DNA of 64,000 bases, from positions 186,001 to 250,000 of the forward strand of contig NZ_MPTA01000001.1 in assembly GCF_001939075.1 (NCBI RefSeq). Direction: 5' to 3'. Shown piece by piece: positions 57,184-64,000 of the stretch. Position numbers and translations under genes: made by a program. Position 1 is the first letter of the stretch; every line of letters starts with the position of its first letter. The notes beneath the pieces were generated by a model. The model ran no database searches. It was given only the letters and a program-made list of their open reading frames with translations, and was not told where the DNA came from. The stretch comes from Paenisporosarcina indica. Lineage in GTDB: Bacteria; Bacillota; Bacilli; Bacillales_A; Planococcaceae.

Positions 57184-57323
57184 GCCAACATGTAGCAAGT
57201 GTGATTAGTCAACTTCTTAAAAATATTGTGACTGGACTACTTTTCAAAAGACTCACATTTGAAGTAACTTGTTGTAAAGAATATGATAGGTAGAGAAGTT
57301 TTCTTAAGAAAGGAATTCCATGA

Positions 57324-60300
57324 ATGAGAATTAGCGATTTTTCCATAAAACGCCCCGTATTTACAATTGTTGTCATGTTTTTAGTTATTATTTTAGGTGC
57401 TGTATCTTTCTTTAAAATACCTGTCACCCTCATTCCTGAAATAAACCCACCTATTGGAGTTGTCGTTACAAGTTATCCTGGTGCAAGCCCGACTGAAGTA
57501 AGTGAAAAAGTGACAAAACCTCTGGAAAAAAGTTTGTCTACGTTACCAGGAATAAAAACACTCCACTCGACTTCACAAGAAGGGGCAAACTTCATTTTAT
57601 TAGAATTTGAGTGGACAACCAATATTGAAGATGTACAAGCAGACATCATGCAACGTATCGATCAAACACCTGTACCAGATGAATCACAAAAACCGAGATT
57701 TATGAAATTCGACCCTTCTCAATTTCCTGTGATTCAGCTTTCACTGCGTGCAGCTGAAGATGCAGGGGATGTACGGTTAATTGCCGAACAATTAGAAAAA
57801 GAATTACGTCGAACAGAGGGCGTAGCCAGTGTTAATATTTCTGGCGCATTAGTTGAAGAAGTACAAATATTGCTTGATCAAAACAAACTTGAAGAAAAAG
57901 GGTTGGCACAATCGGATATTGTTCAACTAATTCAAGCAAACAATATTTCATTTCCTGGGAACCCGATTGAAACAGAAGCGGGAAAACAATTAACAACCCG
58001 TATTGTAAGCACGTTGACAACTGTTGAGGATATCCAAGACTTAGTGGTTACTGTCAATCCGTTAGATGGGAAAAATGTAACAATAGCTGATATAGCCAAA
58101 GTTTCCCTTACCGAACAGGAAACCACAATAGAAACTCGGACCAATGAAAACCCCGCCGTGTTAATGTCTGTATTGCAGGAATCTGGAGCTAATACCGCGG
58201 ATGTTTCCACATCATTTAAGAAATCGCTTGATCAACTTTTACAAAAGGACGAGTTTAAAGGTGTTGAAGCTGACATTTTGTTTGACCAAGGGGACTATGT
58301 CAAACTGGCTATTGGGAATATTGGATCTTCACTAATATTTGGTGGGCTTTTTGCCATGCTGGTATTATTTGTTTTTTTACGCGGTATTAAGAGTCCTATT
58401 ATTATTGGGATTTCGATTCCTTATTCTGTCATTGTCACATTTGTGCTTATGTATTTTGCGGACTTTGCCTTAAACATCATGACGCTGGGTGCATTGGCCC
58501 TTGGTATTGGGATGTTAGTCGATAACGCAATTGTGGTTATTGAAAATATTGAACGACATTTAACTATGAATAAAGATCCGAGAACCGCAGCTTTAGAAGG
58601 AACAAGAGAAGTGGCAGGGGCAATAACGGCATCTACTTTGACGACAGTGGCAGTTTTTGTGCCTGTTATCTTTATCACTGGTTTAATTGGACAAATCTTC
58701 ACGGAATTTGCATTAACCATTTCATTTAGTTTAGTAGCGTCTCTAGTTGTTGCATTGACTGTCATTCCCATGCTTGCCAGTCGTTTGATGAAAAAACCAA
58801 AAGGGAACATCGAAGCAAAACGCAGACGTTCAAAATCATACAATAACTTTGAACGCTCCGTAAAATGGGCACTTAGCCATCGACTTTTAATCCTTGTCAT
58901 GACGGCGGTCATGCTCGGAGTTGGCGTATTGGGTTTATTCAAAGTAGGAACAGAATTTTTACCTGCAACAGATGAAGGATTCGTAAGTGTCAATGTTGTA
59001 CTTGAAAACGGTTCTTCTGTTGCGGCAACTAAAGAAGTTGTTACAAAAATAGAGAAGCTCATCAAGAAAGAAAAAGATGTAGATGTTTTTGTGAGTTTAG
59101 TTGGTGGAACACAACAGGGACAGTCACAAGGGTCTTCTGAATCTAACCGAGCAGAAATGTTTATCAAATTGGTAGCATTGGATGAACGAGATCGATCGAT
59201 TTTTGAGTTTGTGGAAGACGTGCAACCAACCGTACTAAAAGAAATCGGAAAAGTTGCTAATGTAAGTTTTAATTTACAGACTGCCGCAGGTTCCACACCT
59301 AATTCTTTATCATTTACAGTAACCGATACGGATAAACAACGCTTAAATCATACAGTAACTGAACTTCAGGATTCATTAAGTGAATTACCGGCTGTAACAG
59401 AAATGACGAATGATCTAGTGAATACGATTGATGAAATTCAAATGACGGTAAACAAAGATTCAGCAACTGGCTTTGGATTAGCTCCCGCACAAATTGCTCA
59501 GACGGTGAATAGTGTCACACGTGGAGCTTTTGCAACCCAAATCATAACTGATACTGATGATGTGTACGGCGTCTATGTTAAATATGACGAAAAATATCGA
59601 AGTAGTATCGAACAACTTAAGAAATTAAAGCTTCGCACTCCTTCGGGACTATTTGTTGAATTACAAGAAGTTGCGAACATAGATGTTGCGGCAGGTCCAG
59701 TTTCCATAAACAGAGTTGACCAAGAGAGTTCTGTGAATTTCACCGTGAAATATGATTCCACATTGTCTTTAGGTGAAATGTCAGATCAAGTTGACGAAGT
59801 AATTGAAAAACAGAAGCTACCCGAGGACGTAGAAATTACCTTTGGTGGGGATCGAGAATTATTTGATAATGCGATAGATGATATGATTCTTGCTGTTATT
59901 TTGGCCGTTGTGCTCGTGTATATCGTAATGGCGGCACAGTTTGAATCTTTTAAATACCCATTTGTCATTATGTTCTCAGTACCGCTCATGGTTATTGGTG
60001 TGGCATTAGGGCTTTTTATTACTCAAACACCAATTAGTATTACAGCTGTAATTGGTATATTGATTCTGGTCGGAATTGTTGTAAATAACGGAATCATGTT
60101 AGTAGATTTTATTAATCAACGAAAGGCAGAAGGGGTGTCTTCTATTGATGCAATAGTATCTTCTACAAGAGTCCGCGTAAGACCGATTCTAATGACTGCA
60201 TTAACGACGATTCTGGGTTTATTGCCTCTAGCTATTGGCATTGGGGAGGGCACTGAAATTAATCAACCAATGGGGATTGTCGTAATTGGTGGGTTGATTA

Positions 60301-60392
60301 GTTCTACTTTATTAACGCTTTATGTCATACCAGTTATTTATAGTTTGTTTGACCGAGAAACGCGTGGAAGTGCAAAAAAAACTTCATCTTAA
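57324..60392 (+). CDS. RND efflux transporter permease (SwrC/AcrB-type)
   Basis: Proton-driven exporter of the HAE1/SwrC class. 1022 residues with the expected internal duplication: helix 1 (about 10-30), a large loop to about 330, helices 2-6, a second half starting near 525 with its own large loop, then helices 8-12. ISDFSIKRPVFTIV is the usual N-terminus; GMLVDNAIVVIENIERH (helix 4, with Asp) is the proton-relay motif. ATG 57324 follows AAAGGAATT. No partner membrane-fusion gene is adjacent, as for B. subtilis SwrC (YerP), involved in surfactin tolerance. Confidence 0.93.
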   Translation: MRISDFSIKRPVFTIVVMFLVIILGAVSFFKIPVTLIPEINPPIGVVVTSYPGASPTEVSEKVTKPLEKSLSTLPGIKTLHSTSQEGANFILLEFEWTTNIEDVQADIMQRIDQTPVPDESQKPRFMKFDPSQFPVIQLSLRAAEDAGDVRLIAEQLEKELRRTEGVASVNISGALVEEVQILLDQNKLEEKGLAQSDIVQLIQANNISFPGNPIETEAGKQLTTRIVSTLTTVEDIQDLVVTVNPLDGKNVTIADIAKVSLTEQETTIETRTNENPAVLMSVLQESGANTADVSTSFKKSLDQLLQKDEFKGVEADILFDQGDYVKLAIGNIGSSLIFGGLFAMLVLFVFLRGIKSPIIIGISIPYSVIVTFVLMYFADFALNIMTLGALALGIGMLVDNAIVVIENIERHLTMNKDPRTAALEGTREVAGAITASTLTTVAVFVPVIFITGLIGQIFTEFALTISFSLVASLVVALTVIPMLASRLMKKPKGNIEAKRRRSKSYNNFERSVKWALSHRLLILVMTAVMLGVGVLGLFKVGTEFLPATDEGFVSVNVVLENGSSVAATKEVVTKIEKLIKKEKDVDVFVSLVGGTQQGQSQGSSESNRAEMFIKLVALDERDRSIFEFVEDVQPTVLKEIGKVANVSFNLQTAAGSTPNSLSFTVTDTDKQRLNHTVTELQDSLSELPAVTEMTNDLVNTIDEIQMTVNKDSATGFGLAPAQIAQTVNSVTRGAFATQIITDTDDVYGVYVKYDEKYRSSIEQLKKLKLRTPSGLFVELQEVANIDVAAGPVSINRVDQESSVNFTVKYDSTLSLGEMSDQVDEVIEKQKLPEDVEITFGGDRELFDNAIDDMILAVILAVVLVYIVMAAQFESFKYPFVIMFSVPLMVIGVALGLFITQTPISITAVIGILILVGIVVNNGIMLVDFINQRKAEGVSSIDAIVSSTRVRVRPILMTALTTILGLLPLAIGIGEGTEINQPMGIVVIGGLISSTLLTLYVIPVIYSLFDRETRGSAKKTSS

Positions 60393-60396
60393 TTAT

Positions 60397-60437
60397 AACA
60401 ACGTCTATTCATATTATTGAATAGACGTTGTTTTATT
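60397..60437 (+). terminator. Terminator of the RND gene
   Basis: Perfect 15-bp arms (AACAACGTCTATTCA and complement) with a 6-nt loop and TTTTATTT. Confidence 0.92.
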
Positions 60438-60484
60438 TCATCAATTTTCGTATTATTCAAATAAAAACTAATGGAGGTGACGCA

Positions 60485-60859
60485 GTGCATATCCCACTTA
60501 TTACAGGATTTCCTGGATTTATTTCAAGTCAATTCATTGCAGAGTTAGTTGAACCAAAAGAAAGTAAACACAATCTATGCGATCGTTCTTCCATCCCAAC
60601 TAGAGCTCGCTACTGGTGTTGCCAAGAATTTGACGAGAAATAGGGCTACAATCAAAATGGGTAAGAAAAAGTTTAGGAGTTGAAAAAAGAAACGTTGGAT
60701 TATTTATCCTGGGCGGCAAATTTTGATACTACGTTGGCAGATGCTGTATTGGAAAACAGTGGAATTAAATGTGCCGACTTTAATGATACTTTGCTAACTA
60801 TGATTTCATTTTACCCACTTCATAAAAAAGAAGATTCATATCAAATTCAAATTAACTAA
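60485..60859 (+). pseudogene. SDR-type oxidoreductase, deleted and frameshifted
   Basis: Starts at GTG 60485 (GGAGGTGAC upstream) with HIPLITGFPGFISSQFIAELVEP, an SDR NAD-binding motif (TGFPGFI). The frame then shifts to TIYAIVLPSQLELATGVA and again further down to ETLDYLSWAANFDTTLADAVLENSGIKCADF, which I read as the C-terminal end of the same extended-SDR protein. The intact family is about 350 residues, so the middle is lost. The upstream RND gene has its own terminator, so this is a separate, dead unit. Confidence 0.75.
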
Positions 60860-60902
60860 AGAACTGACAATCCAATACGATTTGATTTTTAACTTTTTTT
60901 CT

Positions 60903-60932
60903 ACCCCCACAATTAACACCTAGTGCATCGAA
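60903..60932 (+). promoter_or_regulatory. Candidate sigma-I promoter
   Basis: ACCCCC at 60903-60908 and CGAA at 60929-60932, 20 bp apart, match the -35/-10 pattern reported for B. subtilis sigma-I promoters. It lies 48 bp before the secreted-protein gene that precedes sigI. Confidence 0.55.
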
Positions 60933-60979
60933 TAATTTAATGAACATGAAAAAAATTGACATTTTTGGGGTGGAACACA

Positions 60980-61612
60980 TTGAAAAAATGCATAAAAATT
61001 AGTTCTGCAATTTTAGCATTTGGTTTAATATCTTCAACATCAATCCAAGTCATGGCAAATGATTCTGAAAAAGTAGATTCATCAAGTTTTGAAACTGTAA
61101 AACTGCAAGATGCGTTACTCAATGTAAAAGAGGAAACAACTTCAGTAGAGGACCTTCAAACGATTGCTATCAACATCCCGAGTGGTTATTTAAGTAATAA
61201 CTTATTTGCATTAGCACAGAATATTGAAAAAATCAGCAATCCAAAAGCAAAAGCGGCTCTTCAAAAGAATATTGATAAAGCAATTAAAAAATGGGAAGAA
61301 AAAAACAAAACTGAACTTCCACCTGCAGAAGAAGTAATCGTTGAAGATGGGAATTCTATAGAAACTAATGACCAGACAGCTAAATCTGATGCATTAGAAC
61401 CAGTGAAAGTTGAAGTACCTAAAGAAGAAAAGCAAGTTGCCAAAGAAGCAAGAAAAAAAGCAAAAGAAGCCAAAAAAGCAGAAAAGAAAGCCATAAAAGA
61501 AAATGAGAAACAAGAGCGTAAAGAGGCACATGCACTGAAAAAAGAGAAACAAAAACAATCTAAAGCTACTAAACAAGAACATAAAGCGGAAGAATCAAAA
61601 AAACAACAATAA
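60980..61612 (+). CDS. Secreted Lys/Glu/Ala-rich protein preceding sigI
   Basis: TTG 60980 with GGGGTGG 6 nt upstream. Signal peptide about 1-26 ending VMA. The middle (about 30-120) has VKEETTSVEDLQTIAINIPSG and NPKAKAALQKNIDKAIKKWEEKNK. The C-terminal 70 residues are almost only Lys, Glu, Ala and Gln, predicted long helix or coiled coil, likely wall-associated. I do not recognise a full-length family. With the upstream sigma-I-like promoter and no strong terminator before sigI, it is probably the first gene of the sigI operon. Confidence 0.75.
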   Translation: MKKCIKISSAILAFGLISSTSIQVMANDSEKVDSSSFETVKLQDALLNVKEETTSVEDLQTIAINIPSGYLSNNLFALAQNIEKISNPKAKAALQKNIDKAIKKWEEKNKTELPPAEEVIVEDGNSIETNDQTAKSDALEPVKVEVPKEEKQVAKEARKKAKEAKKAEKKAIKENEKQERKEAHALKKEKQKQSKATKQEHKAEESKKQQ

Positions 61613-61720
61613 CAGATTGACTAATTGTTACCAAAATGAAATACAATACGACTTTTCATTTGTCCAAGAACCCCTTACAATCAATAGGACTTAACTATTG
61701 TGTGAAATTGGGGTGAGCTT

Positions 61721-62344
61721 GTGTTACTAGCTACAATTCAAGGATTATTTACCAAAAAAAGAATAACGACAGAATTGGAGATTCTAGTTCTTCAAGCGAA
61801 AGAAGGGGAGAAAGAAGTACTACATGATCTTCTTTCTTCTTATGCTCCTTTTATGAAAAAGACAGCCTCTTTTGTTTGTAAACGATATATTACGGAACAA
61901 GATGATGAATTCAGTATTGCAATGTTTGCATTTAACGAAGCCATTGAACATTTTGAAAAAGATAAAAATGCTTCATTTTTAACTTTCGCTCATCTGCTGA
62001 TTCGGCGTAAACTGATTGACTATATGCGTAAAGAATCTAAAAGAAAAGAAATAAGTCTTGGTCAAATGATGCCGGAAAATGGGGATCAACAAGATGCTTT
62101 TTCCATCTTAGAATCTTCTCATTCATTTGAACAGTTTACAGCGAAGCAGCAAGCTGAAGAAAGAAAACACCAAATAACCGCATATGAAGCATTATTAAAA
62201 CCATATGGCTTAAATTTCGAAGAACTTGTTAAAGTATCTCCTTCTCATGAAGACTCCCGTCAAACAGCCATACAAATTGCTCAAATCATAGCAGAAACCG
62301 AGGAGTTCTATGACATTTTACAAACGAAAAAAAATTACCGATGA
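61721..62344 (+). CDS. sigI: RNA polymerase sigma factor SigI (open frame ends early)
   Basis: Sigma-I family (heat and cell-wall stress in B. subtilis). GTG start after GGGGTGA. Region 2-like core: LLSSYAPFMKKTASFVCKRYI, DDEFSIAMFAFNEAIEHF, SFLTFAHLLIRRKLIDYMRKESKR. The frame ends at TGA 62342-62344 soon after an A8 run (62327-62334). The missing C-terminal DNA-binding part is in the -1 frame up to 62478. As read, this 207-residue protein would lack the part that contacts the -35 element. Confidence 0.85.
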   Translation: MLLATIQGLFTKKRITTELEILVLQAKEGEKEVLHDLLSSYAPFMKKTASFVCKRYITEQDDEFSIAMFAFNEAIEHFEKDKNASFLTFAHLLIRRKLIDYMRKESKRKEISLGQMMPENGDQQDAFSILESSHSFEQFTAKQQAEERKHQITAYEALLKPYGLNFEELVKVSPSHEDSRQTAIQIAQIIAETEEFYDILQTKKNYR

Positions 62345-62478
62345 AAGAGTTAGTAGAGTTGGTAGAAGTATCACGAAAGACAATTGAACGTCAACGGAAA
62401 TATATTGTAGCCATTGTCATTTTACTGAAAAGCGACTTGCATTATATAAAAGATTATTTAAAAGGGCGAATGTCATGA
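62327..62478 (+). other. sigI: sigI continuation in the -1 frame after an A8 slippery run
   Basis: Eight A at 62327-62334 cover codons AAA AAA AAT. A -1 shift there reads on as KLPMKELVELVEVSRKTIERQRKYIVAI ... KGRMS to TGA 62476-62478, the conserved C-terminal helix-turn-helix of SigI. That stop overlaps the rsgI start ATG 62475 as ATGA, the tight coupling expected of an intact sigI-rsgI pair. Either a real mutation, an assembly error in the homopolymer, or programmed slippage. Confidence 0.8.
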
Positions 62479-63761
62479 TGAACGCGCATAAAGGAATCGT
62501 GGTTGAGAAAAAAACTTCACATAGCATATTCTTGACGCCAGACGGTCTTTTTCAAAGAGGGATACCTCTGACAACTACTATTGAAGTAGGGGAAGAAGCC
62601 TTTTACCGCCCTTTTTTTGTTATGAAAAAACGACGGCTTCCATATAATGCTGCCTGGTCTGCACCAATCATTGCCATGGCGGCAATCATGGTTTTATTTT
62701 TCTCGGTTTTATTGCCCTCCCAATCAACTGTTTCTGCATTTGTACAAATCGATATCAATCCGAGTATTGAACTTGGTATTGATAATGAAGGCGACGTGCA
62801 ACTATTTAGAGGGCTGAATGAAGATGGCAAAGCCCTGAAACGAGATATTTCCTTTTGGAAAGGTAAATCATTATCATGGGTATTACAAAAAATTGTAAAT
62901 CGAACGGAATCAATCACTACTGAAACAGAAACAATTGAAATTATTACGATTTATCAAAAAGACGAAGATCATGTCTCATTAGAAAAAGTAATTGATTCTG
63001 CAATTGCTACTGCTACTCCAAAAATCACTGCGGAAAAACAAGCAGTGCAAGTAATTGAAGCATCTATAGAAGATCGTGAAGCAGCAAACACAGAAGGGAT
63101 CTCTGTCCAAAAATACCATGCTGAAATCGAAATGCAAAAAGCAGAGAAGAAACTGGAAAAAGAGCAAAAACAGAAGAAATCAAACCAACAAGATGCATCA
63201 CCCAAGAATTCTAAGCCTGATAAAAATAAAGATTTAAATAAACAACATGATGTTAACTTAAAGAATGCTATACCACCTGTTAAAAACAAAGACTTAAATG
63301 AACAAATATATCAAGGGAATTCTCAAAAAGACGAGAAATCACAAGGAAACAATAGAGAAAAACAGGTGAAAGATAAAGACCATCACCCTATAGACGAATG
63401 GAATTCTGACGACAACTATAAATCAAACGAAAACAATGGCAAAGACAAGGACAAGGACAAGGACAAGGACAAGGACAAGGACAAGTACAAAGATAAAGAT
63501 AAAGATAAAGATAAAGATAAAGATAAAGATAAAGACAGAGACGAAAACAGAGACAAGGACAAAGACAGAGTCAAAGACAAAGACAAAGACAAAGACAAAG
63601 ACAAAGACAAAGACAAAGACAAAGACAAAGACAAAGATAAAGATAAAGATAAAGATAAAGAAGATAAAGATAAAGATAAAGAAGATAAAGATAAAGATAA
63701 AGATAAACAAAAAGGCAATAATAAAGGCAGAGAGAACAATAACAAAAATAAAGGTGATTAA
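62475..63761 (+). CDS. rsgI: Anti-sigma-I factor RsgI with a Lys-Asp repeat tail
   Basis: Membrane anti-sigma factor. N-terminal cytosolic RsgI domain about 1-55 (MNAHKGIVVEKKTSHSIFLTPDGLFQRG), transmembrane helix about 60-82, then the juxtamembrane motif DINPSIEL (93-100), the region of Asn-Pro self-cleavage reported for clostridial RsgI. An extracellular domain to about 205 follows, then a Lys/Gln-rich spacer and a roughly 90-residue (Lys-Asp)n tail ending KNKGD. ATG 62475 overlaps the -1 frame stop of sigI. 428 residues. Confidence 0.9.
   Translation: MMNAHKGIVVEKKTSHSIFLTPDGLFQRGIPLTTTIEVGEEAFYRPFFVMKKRRLPYNAAWSAPIIAMAAIMVLFFSVLLPSQSTVSAFVQIDINPSIELGIDNEGDVQLFRGLNEDGKALKRDISFWKGKSLSWVLQKIVNRTESITTETETIEIITIYQKDEDHVSLEKVIDSAIATATPKITAEKQAVQVIEASIEDREAANTEGISVQKYHAEIEMQKAEKKLEKEQKQKKSNQQDASPKNSKPDKNKDLNKQHDVNLKNAIPPVKNKDLNEQIYQGNSQKDEKSQGNNREKQVKDKDHHPIDEWNSDDNYKSNENNGKDKDKDKDKDKDKDKYKDKDKDKDKDKDKDKDRDENRDKDKDRVKDKDKDKDKDKDKDKDKDKDKDKDKDKDKEDKDKDKEDKDKDKDKQKGNNKGRENNNKNKGD
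63442..63712 (+). repeat. Hexanucleotide Lys-Asp coding repeat
   Basis: Tandem GACAAG, then GATAAA, then GACAAA, then GATAAA blocks, each nearly homogeneous, coding for alternating Asp-Lys in RsgI, with a few breaks (Tyr, Arg, Glu, Asn). Block homogeneity points to recent expansion by slippage. Confidence 0.9.
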
Positions 63762-63791
63762 CGTGCTTCTCAAACGAGTAGCACTTTTTTA
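63762..63791 (+). terminator. Terminator of the sigI-rsgI operon
   Basis: GTGCT-CTC / GAG-AGCAC hairpin (loop AAAC) with T6, directly at the rsgI stop. Confidence 0.85.
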
Positions 63792-63927
63792 CTGTTTGCA
63801 AGAATTATATATTCTTCTCGTGAAAAGTTTTTTCTAATGCAAAAGAGACTCCCTCTTTCTTTTTTTCAGAAAGTTTCTTAAAATAGGAAGATGACTTACA
63901 GTGTCATTTGAAAGGACTTGACCTTTT

Positions 63928-64000
63928 ATGAACCCATTGATCCGAAATGTACGAAACTTAACGCCTGCACAGGCTATTGTATCTTACTATTTCTTAGCAA
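63928..64000 (+). CDS. TrkH/Ktr-type potassium uptake membrane protein (partial N-terminus)
   Basis: Only 24 codons are in the window: MNPLIRNVRNLTPAQAIVSY ... The LTPAQ segment after a basic N-terminus followed by a hydrophobic stretch resembles the first residues of KtrB/KtrD. B. subtilis has ktrD not far from sigI. GAAAGGA is 11 nt upstream. The call rests on a short stretch. Confidence 0.55.
   Translation, partial: MNPLIRNVRNLTPAQAIVSYYFLA

Noticed and set aside
57075-57293. 72-codon frame before the RND gene
   Set aside because: It covers the 21-bp repeats and has no ribosome site; more likely regulatory DNA.
58421-59296. 291-codon minus-strand frame inside the RND gene
   Set aside because: Ser/Thr-rich shadow of a clearly conserved plus-strand transporter; no start signal.
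63416-63773. Long Leu/Ser or Phe/Ile repeat open frames opposite rsgI
   Set aside because: They are antisense shadows of the Lys-Asp hexanucleotide repeat, which contains no stop in several frames; no ribosome site.

Overview
The window is low-GC Gram-positive chromosome from an endospore-forming member of the Bacillales. Gene order and protein sequences point to the Planococcaceae/Caryophanaceae (Psychrobacillus, Sporosarcina or Lysinibacillus relatives). This placement is an inference from synteny and protein resemblance. The order fabF - app - trpS - opp - spx - mecA - coiA - pepF - spxH - yjbI - yjbK - yjbL - yjbM - nadK - yjbO - prpE, followed by coat and spoVA genes, spoVIF and yjcFGH, closely follows the yja-yjb-yjc segment of Bacillus subtilis. 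CotJABC, SpoVA, SpoVIF, CotO and CotZ homologues show that the organism sporulates.

Layout. 1-14.1 kb: the fabF 3' end, two complete oligopeptide ABC importers (appDFBCA and oppABCDF), and trpS on the minus strand behind a Trp T-box leader. 14.2-20.7 kb: a secreted glycoside-hydrolase-like protein, then spx, mecA, coiA and pepF. 20.7-21.2 kb: a decayed IS1182-type element. 21.6-28.7 kb: spxH, truncated haemoglobin, CYTH protein, UPF0738, small alarmone synthetase, NAD kinase, pseudouridine synthase, PrpE and MgtE. 28.8-35.4 kb: sporulation block (cotO, cotZ, lipoprotein-spoVAC-spoVAD-spoVAEb, YjcZ-type peptide, spoVIF) followed by yjcF/G/H and a PgpA-family gene. 35.4-40.6 kb: gene-poor accessory stretch with several broken genes, ending at the 3' end of a tRNA-Val(GAC). 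40.7-47.5 kb: 2H phosphoesterase, AlkA-type glycosylase, MFS transporter, Gfo/Idh oxidoreductase, cotJABC and aldehyde dehydrogenase. 47.6-52.7 kb: an OmpR/EnvZ-type two-component system, two acidic PepSY proteins and a sporulation-kinase-like histidine kinase. 52.8-60.4 kb: M42 peptidase, a stand-alone murE, prfC and an RND efflux permease. 60.5-64 kb: an SDR pseudogene, then a sigma-I module and the start of a TrkH/Ktr-type K+ transporter.

How genes work together. Spx, MecA and SpxH are linked regulators of proteolysis and thiol stress. The two-component system appears to control its own downstream PepSY gene through four 11-bp-phased half-sites. The last 4 kb hold a candidate sigma-I operon: an ACCCCC/CGAA promoter, a secreted Lys/Glu-rich protein, sigI and rsgI. 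Within sigI an A8 run puts the conserved C-terminal helix-turn-helix in the -1 frame. That -1 frame ends in an ATGA overlap with the rsgI start. This is either a recent frameshift, a sequencing error, or slippage-controlled synthesis of the sigma factor, and it is the most interesting item here. The RsgI tail is an extreme Lys-Asp dipeptide repeat.
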